The notes: generated by a model from the letters alone, not told the origin. A stretch of DNA of 64,000 nucleotides from Deinococcus planocerae (GCF_002869765.1 NZ_PNOR01000012.1:54466-118465); one strand, 5' to 3'. Shown: positions 49,505 to 59,734, counted from the first letter of the stretch. Translations and numbers: made by a program.

Positions 49505-51406
49505 TCAAACTTCCTGTTTGCTGCGGGTCGGGGCGAAGTAGGCGCGCTGGGCCCCCACCTTCTCCTCGTAGTGCTTGCGGGTCTGCTGGACCTGCTCCTG
49601 CTCGGACACTTGGGCGATGGGCACGTCCCACCAGGAGTCGAAGCCGGGCACCCGCTCACGCAGGTTGACGGGCACGACGATGACTTGGACGCCGCCCTGC
49701 TGGCCTGCGTTTTTGAGGGCCGTCTCTAGGTCGGCCAGCGTCTCAGCGCGCACCGCCTGTGCCCCCATGCCCCGCGCGTGCATCACGAAGTCCACGTTCA
49801 CGACCGGGCCGTCCGTCCGCCCCGTCTCCGGGTTGCGGTGTCTCAGCTCGTTGTTGAAGCTGGGGCTGCCGCATTCCATCTGGAGGCCGCGAATGCTCAT
49901 ATACGCACGGTTGTCCACCAGCACGACCGTCAGGTTCAGGTTCTCCGCGACCGCCGTGACGATCTCGGAGTTCATCATCAGGTACGAACCGTCCCCGATC
50001 ATCACGACGACGCGGCGATCCGGCTGGGCCAGGGCGACGCCGATCCCGGCGGGAATCTCGTAGCCCATGCAGGAAAAGCCGTACTCGACGTGGTAGGACT
50101 TGGAATCCGTGGGCCGCCACAGGCGCAGCAGATCGCCCGGCATACTCCCGGCGGCGCAGATGACGGTCGTGTTCTCGCCCGTGACGCTGTTCACCGTGCC
50201 GATCACGGCGCCCTGGGAGGGAGGCGTGCTGCCCGTGTCGGCGCGCTGGGCGTCCACGAGGCCGTGCCATTCGGTGATGAGATCGCTGGCAGCGGTGCGG
50301 GTGGCCGAGGCCGTCCCCGCCCAACCTTCCAGCGCGGCCTGAAGCGCGTTCAGCCCCTCCCGCGCATCTGCAACGAGGCTCAGCGCCCCCAGCTTCGCCG
50401 CGTCCATCGGGACCACGTTCAGGCCGATAAACTGCACGTCCGGATTCTGGAAGGCCGTCTTGCTGGCGGTCACGAAATCGCCCAGCCGCGTCCCAATCGC
50501 CAGCACCACGTCCGCCTCGCGCGCCAGGCGGTTCGCCGCGCTGCCGCCGATGGAGCCGACGGGCCCGGCGTTCTGCGGGTGGTCCCACACCAGAGAGCCC
50601 TTGCCCGCCTGCGACTCGACGACGGGGATGCCGAACGTTTCGACGAACTGCGCGAGTTGACGCTCCGCCCCGCTGTAGATCACGCCACCGCCTGCCACGA
50701 TGAGGGGACGCTTGGCCTTCCGCAGGAGTTCGGCAGCCTGCCGCACCACCTCCAGTTCGGGCGGAGGGCGGCGCACCCGCCACACCCGTTCGGCGAAGAA
50801 GCTCTCGGGCCACTCGAAAGCCTCGGCCTGCACGTCCTGGGGCAGGGAGACGACCACCGCGCCCGTCTCGGCGGGGTCGGTGAGCACCCGCATCGCCTCC
50901 GGCAGGGCGGAGAGAAGCTGCTCGGGCCGCGAAATCCGGGTGTAGAAGCGGCTGACCGGGCGGAAGCAGTCGTTCACGCTCAGGTCGTGCTCCAGCGGGT
51001 GTTCGAGCTGCTGCAAGACCGGATCGGGAATGCGGTTGGCGAAGAGGTCGCTGGGCAGGAGCAGCACGGGCAGGCGGTTGACCGTCGCCAGGGCCGCCCC
51101 CGTGAGCATGTTCATGCTGCCGGGGCCGATGCTCGCGGTGCAGGCGAAGGTCTGGAGGCGGTTTTTGTGGCGGGCGTAGGCGGCGGCCACATGGACCATC
51201 CCCTGCTCGTTCTGCGGGCGGTAGGTGGGAAGGCCGAGTTCATCCCCGTACTCTTCGAGCGCCTGACCCAGCCCGGCGACGTTGCCGTGTCCGAAGATGC
51301 CCCAGACACCGGGGATGAGACGTTGCCGCACTCCATCCCGCTCGCTGTGCTGCGCGGCGAGGAATCGCAGGGCGGCTTGCGCGACCGTCAGACGAACCGT
51401 GTTCAC
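49505..51406 (-). CDS. iolD: Trihydroxycyclohexane-1,2-dione hydrolase
   Basis: 633 residues, thiamine-diphosphate enzyme. It opens the ring made by IolE to 5-deoxy-glucuronate. The N-terminal PYR domain carries the catalytic Glu in [12 protein letters not shown], and the C-terminal PP domain has [14 protein letters not shown] (GDG...N motif). [14 protein letters not shown] and GMGAQAV are also typical. The GTG start is preceded by GAGGAGG. Confidence 0.94.
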   Translation of the reverse strand: MNTVRLTVAQAALRFLAAQHSERDGVRQRLIPGVWGIFGHGNVAGLGQALEEYGDELGLPTYRPQNEQGMVHVAAAYARHKNRLQTFACTASIGPGSMNMLTGAALATVNRLPVLLLPSDLFANRIPDPVLQQLEHPLEHDLSVNDCFRPVSRFYTRISRPEQLLSALPEAMRVLTDPAETGAVVVSLPQDVQAEAFEWPESFFAERVWRVRRPPPELEVVRQAAELLRKAKRPLIVAGGGVIYSGAERQLAQFVETFGIPVVESQAGKGSLVWDHPQNAGPVGSIGGSAANRLAREADVVLAIGTRLGDFVTASKTAFQNPDVQFIGLNVVPMDAAKLGALSLVADAREGLNALQAALEGWAGTASATRTAASDLITEWHGLVDAQRADTGSTPPSQGAVIGTVNSVTGENTTVICAAGSMPGDLLRLWRPTDSKSYHVEYGFSCMGYEIPAGIGVALAQPDRRVVVMIGDGSYLMMNSEIVTAVAENLNLTVVLVDNRAYMSIRGLQMECGSPSFNNELRHRNPETGRTDGPVVNVDFVMHARGMGAQAVRAETLADLETALKNAGQQGGVQVIVVPVNLRERVPGFDSWWDVPIAQVSEQEQVQQTRKHYEEKVGAQRAYFAPTRSKQEV

Positions 51407-51457
51407 AGGGGGGCCTCCTCCGTTCCTCGGATCGCGGGCACCGGGGGCTTTCCGCTC

Positions 51458-52507
51458 TCAGTCGGCACCAACGACCTCCGGTGCGGCGTCCTCGCGGTAG
51501 AGGGCGGGCGTCTCGGGTGTCGGCACCTGCACGGGCTGGCCGGTGTTGAGCGCCTCGATACAGGCGTCGGTCACCACTTGTGAGACGTACCCGTCCCACG
51601 CGCTCGCGCCCCGGAAGGACGTACCTGTCTGCACCGACTCGACCCACCCCACCAGTTCGTCCACGTACGCCTGCCGGAAGCGGTCGAGCCAGATCTGATC
51701 CACGTCGGTGGCGCTTTGCCCGTTCAGACGGACCACCGCGTCGGCGGGCTGGGCCGTGGTCACCGTGCCCGTTTCCCCCACGACCTCGGCGCAGACCTCG
51801 TAGCCGTACCCGGCGGCGGACGTGACCTCGACCGTGGCGAGGCAGCCGTCTGTGAGCGCGAGTTGGAGGAGCAGCATGTCGACCGTCTCCCCCGAGAAGT
51901 GGGGCCGGGTCCGCACCCCGCGCACGAAGACCTCCGTGACCTCCTGACCGAGCAGCCAGCGCGCCGAGTCGATGTCGTGGACCGCCGAGTTGGTGATGAC
52001 CACCCGCCCCGGGAGGTGCGTGGGCACCTTCGCGTTGCGGTGGGTGCCCTTGAACATCAGGCCCCTGCCGACCTTGCCCGCCCGCACCGCCCGCTCGACG
52101 GCGAGGTGCTGGGGGTCGAACCGCCGCATCAGCCCCACGGCGACGAGCCGCCGCCCCAGGGCCTGCTCCGCCTGCACGAGGTGCCACGCGTCCTGGGCCG
52201 TCTCCGCGAGCGGCTTCTCGCACATGACCGGCTTGCCCGCCTCCAGGCACGCCCGCACAAAGGCCGCGTGCGTCGAGTCGGTGGAGGCGATCAGCACCGC
52301 GTTCACCGTGGGGTCCTCGATGAGCTGGTACGGGTCGTCGAAGACGGCGGCCCCCCCGCACTCGGCGGCGACCCGAGCGGCGCGGTCGCGGTCCACGTCG
52401 GAGGTGCCCGCGACGGCGGCGCCGGGGACGAGGCGGTGGAGGTTGTGCGCGTGGCGGGTGCCCATGCCCCCGGTGCCGATCACGCCGACTGCGATGGTCT
52501 TGTGCAT
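51458..52507 (-). CDS. iolG: myo-Inositol 2-dehydrogenase (Gfo/Idh family)
   Basis: 349 residues. The NAD-binding loop GVIGTGGMGTRHAHNL, the EKP catalytic motif (VMCEKPLAETAQ) and the sugar-binding stretch VHDIDSARWLLGQE mark the Gfo/Idh family. Catalyses the first step, inositol to scyllo-inosose. First gene of the minus-strand cluster, 106 nt after the palindromic operator. Confidence 0.9.
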   Translation of the reverse strand: MHKTIAVGVIGTGGMGTRHAHNLHRLVPGAAVAGTSDVDRDRAARVAAECGGAAVFDDPYQLIEDPTVNAVLIASTDSTHAAFVRACLEAGKPVMCEKPLAETAQDAWHLVQAEQALGRRLVAVGLMRRFDPQHLAVERAVRAGKVGRGLMFKGTHRNAKVPTHLPGRVVITNSAVHDIDSARWLLGQEVTEVFVRGVRTRPHFSGETVDMLLLQLALTDGCLATVEVTSAAGYGYEVCAEVVGETGTVTTAQPADAVVRLNGQSATDVDQIWLDRFRQAYVDELVGWVESVQTGTSFRGASAWDGYVSQVVTDACIEALNTGQPVQVPTPETPALYREDAAPEVVGAD

Positions 52508-52613
52508 GGCTGTCCCTCTCTGGCAAGAGTCCTGTGGTGGGCCTGGATGCTCGGGCGGTCTTCCGCGGCCCGAACCCCTCCCGGCGAAGAGGGGCCGAGC
52601 ACCTCCCGACAGA

Positions 52614-52629
52614 TTCTAATCGATTAGAA
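52614..52629. promoter_or_regulatory. Palindromic operator of the iol cluster
   Basis: TTCTAATCGATTAGAA is a perfect 16-bp palindrome with a CG centre, the form bound by LacI regulators. On the minus strand it contains TAGAAT, a candidate -10. A TTGACA at 52658-52653 (minus) is too far (34 nt) to serve it. Confidence 0.75.
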
Positions 52630-52978
52630 GAGGCGGCAGATGCAGGTGGGATTGTCAACGCGGAGCCTAGGGAAAAGGCGACTGGGAGTGTGCGCGGCGA
52701 GCTGGCCGTCGCGTGCAGGCGTGGGGACCCCGGGAGTGTGGCGCCGGAGGCGGGCCACAGCGTGGGGTCCTTGCGGCAGGCCCTCCTTACCCGGCGCGTG
52801 GCCGACGAGATGTGGGCGCGCGGGGATCACGCGGGACGCCCGGGGCGAGCCTCGGGGGTTCGACGGCGGCACGTCCTCCTGCGCGCTGCGAGGCGAGGCG
52901 TCCGCTGGTGATCAGGCGGACCCTCCGGGTTGCCGGGGCCAGCACTTCACCCTGGCCCCCGCGTCGTGATGGCTGATG

Positions 52979-53003
52979 AAAAAGCCGGAAGGGGAACCCC
53001 GGC
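52979..53003 (-). terminator. Rho-independent terminator of the chemosensory operon
   Basis: On the minus strand GCCGGGG...CCGGC followed by TTTTT. It is located about 70 nt past the end of the response-regulator/roadblock gene. Confidence 0.7.
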
Positions 53004-53069
53004 GTCCGACCGCCCGGCTCCCCCTCCGTCCAGCTCTTCGGTGCTCCTGCCGCCGGGTCGTGGGCCCGG

Positions 53070-53846
53070 TCAGTGGGTCACCACCTGCCGCAGCAGGTAC
53101 TTGACGACGCCCGCGCTGCTCGCCTCGCGCAGGAGGCACGCGTACAGCACCTCGCCGTCTTGCGCGAGGAGCAGCGTCCGCCGACCGTATTCCAACTGAA
53201 GAGTTTGGATGGCCTGCCCCCCGACGCGCTCTCCCAGGACCTGGGCCGTTCCCAGGTAGAAGCGGGCGTAGGTTCCCACCTCCCCCGGCAGCGCCTCCCC
53301 GACGTGGGCGAGCACGGTGCCCTCCCGCCCGTAGGCGGCGGCGCTCACCAGGCCGGGCGCCTCGGCGAGTTGCCCGAGCAGGGTGGCGTGCCGGGACGGG
53401 GCAGCGGGCTTGGGAGCCTCGGCGGGCGCCGGGGAGGGGGCCGCGGGCGCGGGCGGGGTCAGGCCCTCGGTCGCCTGGGGGCTTCTCAGGGCGCGCTGCA
53501 CCACCGGCAGCAGGCCGCCCGAGGTGAAGGGCTTTTTCAGGAGCCCGGCGGCCCCCGCCTCCTGGGCCTGGCGGTACATGCCGTCGTTCACGACGCCGCT
53601 CATCAGGAGGACGGGCAGGCCCGCGTGCTCGGGCCGGGTCCGGAGTTCGTGGCAGAGTTCGAAGCCCCCCATCCCCGGCATCACGATGTCGGCGATCACG
53701 AGGTCGACGGTGGGGCGGCCCGCCAGGAGGCTCAGGGCGTCTTCCGCGCTGGGGGCGCCGAGCACGGTCAGGCCGTGGGGCGAGAGGCTGAATTCCAGCG
53801 CCTTGCGGACGCTGACGCTGTCGTCGACGACGAGAACTTCGGGCAT
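53070..53846 (-). CDS. Response regulator with C-terminal roadblock/LC7 domain
   Basis: 258 residues. Receiver domain: acidic pair in VLVVDDSVSVRKAL, phosphoacceptor Asp53 in VIADIVMPGMGG, Lys105 in GLLKKPFTSG. A Pro/Ala-rich linker (about 128-150) leads to a roadblock/LC7-like domain (SRHATLLGQLAEAPGLVSAA through RRTLLLAQDGEVLYACLL). Such domains in MglB regulate the MglA GTPase that sets polarity of type IV pili. The terminator downstream shows it is the last gene. Confidence 0.85.
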   Translation of the reverse strand: MPEVLVVDDSVSVRKALEFSLSPHGLTVLGAPSAEDALSLLAGRPTVDLVIADIVMPGMGGFELCHELRTRPEHAGLPVLLMSGVVNDGMYRQAQEAGAAGLLKKPFTSGGLLPVVQRALRSPQATEGLTPPAPAAPSPAPAEAPKPAAPSRHATLLGQLAEAPGLVSAAAYGREGTVLAHVGEALPGEVGTYARFYLGTAQVLGERVGGQAIQTLQLEYGRRTLLLAQDGEVLYACLLREASSAGVVKYLLRQVVTH

Positions 53847-53877
53847 GGGACTCCTTGGTGGGCAGGGAAAGGGCGCC

Positions 53878-54717
53878 TCAGCCGTGGGCCGCCCGCGCGT
53901 GATCGAGCTGCACGGTGGCCTCCAGCATCAGGTGTTGGGTGGAGGTGGTGATCGTGTGGGGTAGCCCCCGAACCTCGCCCTGGCGCAGGGGATGGAAGGT
54001 GAAGGGAACCCCGGGGGTCGCCTCGGTCAGCGCGTAGGTGCGCGAGAAGGCCGCCTCGCCGCCCAGACCGCCGCACTCGGCCCAGACGACCTCCCCGTTG
54101 TCGAGCACGAACTGTGCGGTCAGGTCGCCGAGCTGCACGGTCAGCCGCCCGCTCTTGCGCATCTGGTTGAGAAAGGTCAGCAGGTCGAAAAACCCGATGA
54201 GTTCGAGCGTTCCCTGAAGCCCGGCGCCGCCCTCGTCCAGGGGCTCGTCGGGCGCAGGGCCCTCGTCCGCCGAGTCGTCGAGGAGGAGATCGTCGGTGAA
54301 CGGGTCCTCGTCCCCCACGGCCTCGGGGGGCTGCGGGGCCTCGGGGAGGCGGGGGCCCAGCCGCTCCAGGTGCCCCTGCACCACGCCGATCATCTCCTGC
54401 GGGGAGAGGCCGGGGGCCTGCCACAGGTCGAGGGGGCCGGTAAGGCGAGGCGGCTTTTCGCGCGCGACGAGCAGAAAGGGGCAGGAGGCGGTCGCCGGGT
54501 CGTTGCGGACGATCTCGAGGAAGTCCTCGCCCCCCATGTCGGTCAGGGTCTCGTCGCAGACGATCAGATCGGGCACGTTGCGTTCCAGCCGCGTGAGGGC
54601 GTACAGCGCCCCCTCGGCGAAGCTCGCCTCCAGGCCGCGCCCGGTGCCGAGCAGGGCGTGGGCGCGGCCCCGCGCGAAAGACCCCATCACGAAGAGCACG
54701 CTGCGAGGAGCGCTCAC
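53878..54717 (-). CDS. Degenerate receiver protein with DUF4388 (PATAN-like) domain
   Basis: 279 residues. The N-terminal 120 residues resemble a receiver (LIVCDETLTDMGGEDFLEIV, Asp55) but lack the acidic pair at the first strand (VLFVMGSFARGRA), so phosphorylation may not occur normally. The C-terminal domain (about 158-265; LQGTLELIGFFDLLTFLNQM, then GRLTVQLGD) is DUF4388, found in PatA-type regulators and type IV pilus systems. The GTG start overlaps the cheA stop. Confidence 0.82.
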   Translation of the reverse strand: MSAPRSVLFVMGSFARGRAHALLGTGRGLEASFAEGALYALTRLERNVPDLIVCDETLTDMGGEDFLEIVRNDPATASCPFLLVAREKPPRLTGPLDLWQAPGLSPQEMIGVVQGHLERLGPRLPEAPQPPEAVGDEDPFTDDLLLDDSADEGPAPDEPLDEGGAGLQGTLELIGFFDLLTFLNQMRKSGRLTVQLGDLTAQFVLDNGEVVWAECGGLGGEAAFSRTYALTEATPGVPFTFHPLRQGEVRGLPHTITTSTQHLMLEATVQLDHARAAHG

Positions 54718-57467
54718 GGGGCCCCCCCGGCGCAAAGCTGCCCCAGCCGCCGCAGGAGCAGCGTCTCGTCCACGGGTTTGCTGAAGTAGTCGGTCGCACC
54801 CAGCGCGAAGGCCAGCCGCTGGTGTTTCTCGCCCGCCCGCGTCGTCATCACCACGACCGGGGTTCCGGCGGTGACCGGGCGGGCGCGCAGGGCCTCGATC
54901 AGTTCGTAACCGTTCATGCGGGGCATCTCCAGGTCGCTGAGAATGAGGTCGAAGGCCGGGTCCTGGGTCAGCAGCTCCAGCGCCGCCTGCCCGTCGGCGG
55001 CGGTCACGACCCGGTAGCCGCCGCGTTCGAGCATCCGCCCCACCACCCGGCGCACGCTCACCGAGTCGTCCACGAGGAGCAGCCGGGCCTGCTCGCGGGC
55101 CGCCTCCGTCCCCGTCCGGGGCGCCCACAGCCGCGGCTCCCCCGCCAGGCGTTCGAGCCCCCCCGGGTCGAGCAGCGGCACGACCTCCCCGCCGCTCGTG
55201 ACCGTCGCCCCCGCCAGGAAGGGCAGGCTGGCGAGCAGCGGCTCGAGCGGGCGCAAGGAGACCTCCTCGATGTCGAGGAACTCGTCCACCTCGACCGCCG
55301 TGAACCCCGAGGCCGTGGAGAGCACCGCCACCCGCCGGGGCCCGGGCCCGTCCCCCTCCGGCAGCCCCCACAGGGGACGCAGGGGATGCAGGGAGACCCT
55401 TTGCCCCTCGTACAGGACCCGCTCGCCCGCCGGGGTGTCCAGCACCTCTTCCGGGTCGAGTTCGCGCAGGGCCGCGACGCTGTTCGTGGCGAAGGCCACC
55501 GTCTGCGGCCCCACCCGGGCGAGCACGATCTCGGCGACGCGCACGGTGAGGGGCACCCGCAGGGTGAAGGTGGTTCCCTCGCCGGGGCGGCTGCGGATCA
55601 GGAGTTCCCCGCCCAGGCGGCGGACGTTGCTCGCCACCACGTCCATGCCGACCCCGCGCCCCGCCTCCGCCGTCACCTCGCGGGCGGTCGAGAGGCCGGG
55701 GAGCAGGATCAGGTGCAGGGCGGCCTCGTCGCTCATCGCCTGGAGTTCAGCCGCCGAGCGCAGCCCGCGCGCCAGGGCCCGCTCCCGAACGGCGGCCACG
55801 TCGATGCCCCGCCCGTCGTCGCTGACCTCCACGTCGAGGTGGTGCCCGCGCGCCACGGCCCGGACGCGGAGGGTGCCCAGGGCCGGTTTGCCCGCCCGGA
55901 CCCGTTCCTCCGCGGGTTCGAGGCCGTGGTGGGCCGCGTTCGTGACGAGGTGGAGCAGGGGGTCGGCGAGGCCCTGGAGCACGCCCGCCTCGACCTCCAC
56001 CCGCTCGCCCTCGGTGATCAGGTGGAGGAGCCCTTCGCGCTCCCGCGCCCAGCGGCGCAACCGGGTGGTGGCCTGCCCGAAGGGCACCCGGCTCGTGCGG
56101 GCGACCTCCTGGCGCAGCCGCCGCAGCAGCTTGCCCAGCCGCTCGTTCTCGTCGCGCAGGCTGCCGAGCCCGGCTCCGAAACCGGAGCGCACCTCCCCGA
56201 AGTCGGCGGCGAGTTCGGTGACCGCCCGCGCGAGGATGTTGAGGTCGTCGTAGGCGTCGAATTCCAGCTCGTCGAACAGCTCGCCGACGCTGGCGCCTGC
56301 CCGGGAGGTCGCGGAATCCTCGCCCGCCCGCACCATGTCGGGGTTGAGGTACCTCTCCTCGAAGTCGCGCACCGCGCGCCCGATGCGGGCGTGGCTGTCC
56401 GCCATCGCCTGCGCGAGCCCGGCGAGCCCGGAGAGCGTCTGCCCCAGCCGGGCGCGGGAGACCACGAGTTCGCCCACGAGGTCCATCAGGCCGTCGAGGC
56501 GCCCCGGATCGACCCGCACGCTCGCCCGGCGCTCCGGGGTGACGGGCCGCGGCGCCTCGGGCTCGGGGGCCTGGGGGGCCGGGGCCTCGGGCTCGGGGAC
56601 CTCACCCCCGACGAGCGCGGCGAGCCGAGCGCCCACCCGCGCCAGGACGGGCTTCAGGTTGTCGGGCTCGCCCTCCGCCGCGCGCAGCAGCCGCTCGACC
56701 ACCGAGGTGGCCTCTAGGAGGGCCTGACGCGCGGGGGCGTCCAGGGCCCGCTCGCCGTCGCGCACCGCCGAGAGCAGGTTCTCCAGGCCGTGCCCGAAGT
56801 CGCCCAGCACCTCGAAGCCCACCATGTAGGCGCTGCCCTTGATCGTGTGGGCGGCGCGGAACATCTCGGTCACGTCGCCCGCCTCGCCCGCCTCCAGCCC
56901 GGCGCGCAGGGCGCCCAGATGCTCGCGCACCTCGGGGGCGAAGTAGCCCCACAGGTCGCTCTGCCCTTCCCGGAAGGCGCGCAGAGTCGCCTCCAACCCC
57001 GCGGGGATGGCCGGAACCTCCGGTCCCTTGGCCCGCTCCGGGGCCGACGGGGCGCGGAAGGCCGTGGGCTGGGCGGCGAGGAGGTCTTGCAGCCGCCGGG
57101 TGCCCCCGATCTGGGCGAAGGTGAGGCCCACCTCGCCCTCGCCCTGGCCGCTCGCCACCCCCTCCAGGGCGCCCCGCAGGCACACGGCGACGCTGCCGAG
57201 CACGTCCAGGAGTTGCTGCCGCAGCCCCTCGGGCAGCTCGGGGCGGGGTTCGAGGAGACGCTCGCCCAGGGCGGAGAGGCTCGACATCTGCGGGAAGCCG
57301 TAGAGGGCCGCGCTGCCCCGCATCCGGTGGTAGAGCACGACGAGGGCGTCCACGGCCCCGGGGTCGTGCCCGGCCCGCAGCTCATTCAGGCGGGATTCGA
57401 GCTGGGTCAGGTTCTGCCAGCTTTCGAGCAGGTAGGCGCCCAGCAGATCGGCGGAGTGCGCGGTCAT
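54714..57467 (-). CDS. Hybrid chemotaxis histidine kinase CheA (ChpA/PilL-like)
   Basis: 917 residues. Two Hpt domains: His47 in LYHRMRGSAALYGF and His207 in AAHTIKGSAYMVGF. The CheA core follows: dimerisation/HATPase (LLHLVTNAAHHGLEPAEERV, EVSDDGRGID and GRGVGMDVVASNVRRLGG), a CheW-like domain (VAEIVLARVGPQTVAF) and a C-terminal receiver (residues 796-917, Asp845 in LILSDLEMPRMNG). Multi-Hpt CheA with a fused receiver resembles ChpA of twitching-motility systems. No cheB or cheR is present. Confidence 0.92.
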   Translation of the reverse strand: MTAHSADLLGAYLLESWQNLTQLESRLNELRAGHDPGAVDALVVLYHRMRGSAALYGFPQMSSLSALGERLLEPRPELPEGLRQQLLDVLGSVAVCLRGALEGVASGQGEGEVGLTFAQIGGTRRLQDLLAAQPTAFRAPSAPERAKGPEVPAIPAGLEATLRAFREGQSDLWGYFAPEVREHLGALRAGLEAGEAGDVTEMFRAAHTIKGSAYMVGFEVLGDFGHGLENLLSAVRDGERALDAPARQALLEATSVVERLLRAAEGEPDNLKPVLARVGARLAALVGGEVPEPEAPAPQAPEPEAPRPVTPERRASVRVDPGRLDGLMDLVGELVVSRARLGQTLSGLAGLAQAMADSHARIGRAVRDFEERYLNPDMVRAGEDSATSRAGASVGELFDELEFDAYDDLNILARAVTELAADFGEVRSGFGAGLGSLRDENERLGKLLRRLRQEVARTSRVPFGQATTRLRRWAREREGLLHLITEGERVEVEAGVLQGLADPLLHLVTNAAHHGLEPAEERVRAGKPALGTLRVRAVARGHHLDVEVSDDGRGIDVAAVRERALARGLRSAAELQAMSDEAALHLILLPGLSTAREVTAEAGRGVGMDVVASNVRRLGGELLIRSRPGEGTTFTLRVPLTVRVAEIVLARVGPQTVAFATNSVAALRELDPEEVLDTPAGERVLYEGQRVSLHPLRPLWGLPEGDGPGPRRVAVLSTASGFTAVEVDEFLDIEEVSLRPLEPLLASLPFLAGATVTSGGEVVPLLDPGGLERLAGEPRLWAPRTGTEAAREQARLLLVDDSVSVRRVVGRMLERGGYRVVTAADGQAALELLTQDPAFDLILSDLEMPRMNGYELIEALRARPVTAGTPVVVMTTRAGEKHQRLAFALGATDYFSKPVDETLLLRRLGQLCAGGAP

Positions 57468-57478
57468 CCCTAGTCCTC

Positions 57479-59734
57479 CTAACCCGGGAGCCGGAAGCGT
57501 TCCAGGCTGCCGCCGAGCTGCCCGGCGAGGGCCTGAAGCTCCTCGGCGGCCTGGCGGCCCCGCTGCACGGACACACTTGACCGCTCGGCGATCTGGGCGA
57601 TCTCCCCGACCGCCTCGCCCACCTGCTCGACGCCGCGCACCTGCTCGGTCGTGGCGGCGCTGATGCTCTCGGCGAGCTGGGCCGACTGCCGGGCGAGGGC
57701 GCCGAGTTCCTGAAGCCTCTCACCGGCGGTCGTGGCGACCCGGTAGCCCGACTCCACCTCGCGGGTGCCGTCCTCCACCGAAGCGACCACCTCCTGGATC
57801 TCGCCCTGCACGGTCTTGATCAGGGTGGCGATGCGGCCCGTCGCCTGGGCGCTGTTCTCGGCGAGCTTGCGCACCTCGTCGGCGACGATGGCGAAGCGGC
57901 TTCCGGCCTCGCCCGCGCCCGCCGCCTCGATGGCCGCGTTGAGCGCGAGCAGGTTCGTCTGCGAGGAGAGGCGGGTGATGGTGTCCACGATCTCCTGAAT
58001 CTCCAGCGAGCGGTCCCCGAGGGCCTTGACGCGCTTGGAGATGTCCTGCACCTCGCGTCGGACGTTTTGCATTCCGCCCAGGGTGTCTTTCACGGCGTCC
58101 TGCCCCTGCACCGAGGCGCTGAGCGCCTGTTGCGCCGCGGTCGCGCTCGCGGCGGCGATCTCGGCCATGCGGCGGATGGCGCCCGTCACCTCCTGCACCT
58201 GCTCACGCACCCGCTGGGCCTCGCCCGCGGTCGCCTCGCTGCCCTGCACGATCTCGCCGGTGGTGCCCAGCATCGCCTGCGCGCCGCCGCTCACCGAGCT
58301 TGAGGCGGCCTGGACGCCCCGCAGCACGGTGCCCAGCTCCTCGACCATCAGGTTGATGGAGTCCACCACGTTGCCGAGCACGTCCTCGGAGACGCGCCCG
58401 CGCCGGGTGAGGTCGCCGTCGGCAATGTCCATCGTCACGTCGAGGAAGTCGCCGATGTTTTGCTGGAGGCGTTGTGACTCCTCGCGCTCGCGCTGGTTCT
58501 TGAGTTCGTTCTCGCGGAGCTGGGCCGCCGTGCGGTTGAAGGTGTTCGCCATGAAGCCCAACTCGTCGCGGGTGCGGACGGGCACCTTCACGTCGAGGTC
58601 GCCCTGCCCGAGCGCCTGGCTGGCGCGGGTCAGCGCGCCCAGCGGCTTGGTGATGCTGCGGGCGAGCGCGATCAGGAGGGCGAAGGCGGCCAGCACCACG
58701 GCCCCCACGCCGAGCAGCGTGAGGAGGCGTGTGCGCTCGATTTCCTGCCGCCGCTGGGCGAACGTGACGTCGAGGTCGTTGAAGCTGACAGCGAAGAGCT
58801 TGCGGTACTCCTCGTTGACCCGGGTGGCGAGCTGGGAGAACGTCGCGGCGCTGAGGGCGGACTTGGGCTGGTTGACGATCTCGTCGCGCGCGGTCGTGAG
58901 CAGCGTCTTCAGGCTCAGGTTGGCCTTGTCATCGACGGCCTTGAGTTGGGCGGCGAAGGCCGAGTTGGCCTGCGCGGCGTACGTCAGCGACTGATTGGCG
59001 ATCTCGTTCTCTTCCTGAACCTTCTCGATCAGGCCAGCGACGCGAACGCGGGTGGCGACGTCGAGTTGGCTGCGGTTGAGCGCCGTCTGTCCCTCGTGGC
59101 GCAGCTCCCCGATGGATTCGAGCAACTGGGGCAACTGCCGGGTCGAGGCGAGCACCAGGTAGAAGCTGTCGAGGTTCGGGTCGAGAATCAGCTTGGACTC
59201 GTTGGCGATCTCGGTGAGCAGGGGGAGCATGGACTCGTCGATGGCCTGTTCGTGTGCCTCGAAGCTCTGCGCCGCCGTGGTGTTGATGCCCCGGGCCTTG
59301 ATGGTGTTCCACGCGCGTTCAAGTTGCGCGTAGTCGTCGAGCTCGCCGAAGGGGTCGCCGTTCTGGCGCGCCGCCGCGACCGCCTTTTGCAGGGCGGCGT
59401 CGATCTCCCGCGCCTTGGCCTGGGCAGCTTGCAGCGAGCCCACACCCGTGAGCGCGTTGTCCATCAGGCGGCGGTGTTGCTGGAGCTTGGCGAGAACGTC
59501 TTGCGCCAGGGCCACGTGGGTGACCCCGCTCTCCTGTTGCTGAAGGAGGCGAATGTCTTGCTGCCCCTGTTGCAGCACGAGCGAGAGCAGCACGCTCAGC
59601 GGAATACCGAAGGAAAAGGCGATCAGCGCGAGCTTCTGGCCGACGCGCAGGTTGGCGAGGGGGCCGCCGGCCGCCCGCGAGGTGCGGGAGCGGAGGGAAG
59701 ACGAGAGGCGGGCCGTCTGGTACTGGAGTTGCAT
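57479..59734 (-). CDS. Methyl-accepting chemotaxis protein (PilJ-like)
   Basis: 751 residues. TM1 lies at about 33-56 (LALIAFSFGIPLSVLLSLVL), a large extracytoplasmic helical domain to about 340, then TM2 (LLGVGAVVLAAFALLIAL), HAMP (TKPLGALTRASQALG) and the signalling domain (LLALNAAIEAAGAGEAGSRF, VADEVRKLAENSAQATG). The hairpin tip is of the 36-heptad or related class. It likely feeds the CheA encoded 11 nt downstream. Confidence 0.92.
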   Translation of the reverse strand: MQLQYQTARLSSSLRSRTSRAAGGPLANLRVGQKLALIAFSFGIPLSVLLSLVLQQGQQDIRLLQQQESGVTHVALAQDVLAKLQQHRRLMDNALTGVGSLQAAQAKAREIDAALQKAVAAARQNGDPFGELDDYAQLERAWNTIKARGINTTAAQSFEAHEQAIDESMLPLLTEIANESKLILDPNLDSFYLVLASTRQLPQLLESIGELRHEGQTALNRSQLDVATRVRVAGLIEKVQEENEIANQSLTYAAQANSAFAAQLKAVDDKANLSLKTLLTTARDEIVNQPKSALSAATFSQLATRVNEEYRKLFAVSFNDLDVTFAQRRQEIERTRLLTLLGVGAVVLAAFALLIALARSITKPLGALTRASQALGQGDLDVKVPVRTRDELGFMANTFNRTAAQLRENELKNQREREESQRLQQNIGDFLDVTMDIADGDLTRRGRVSEDVLGNVVDSINLMVEELGTVLRGVQAASSSVSGGAQAMLGTTGEIVQGSEATAGEAQRVREQVQEVTGAIRRMAEIAAASATAAQQALSASVQGQDAVKDTLGGMQNVRREVQDISKRVKALGDRSLEIQEIVDTITRLSSQTNLLALNAAIEAAGAGEAGSRFAIVADEVRKLAENSAQATGRIATLIKTVQGEIQEVVASVEDGTREVESGYRVATTAGERLQELGALARQSAQLAESISAATTEQVRGVEQVGEAVGEIAQIAERSSVSVQRGRQAAEELQALAGQLGGSLERFRLPG

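Larger units (their letters stand above)
52508..53069. other. Intergenic region of 562 nt
   Basis: Contains the iol operator (52614-52629) and the terminator of the response-regulator gene (52979-53003). No supported gene; open frames here have no sensible composition. Confidence 0.6.

Noticed and set aside
52653..52658. TTGACA upstream of iolG (minus strand) as the -35
   Set aside because: It is 34 nt from the TAGAAT -10 in the operator, too far for a sigma-70 promoter.
52640..52969. Possible small gene in the gap after the iol operator
   Set aside because: Composition is Arg/Gly/Pro-rich with no RBS or domain; overlapping frames are equally open.
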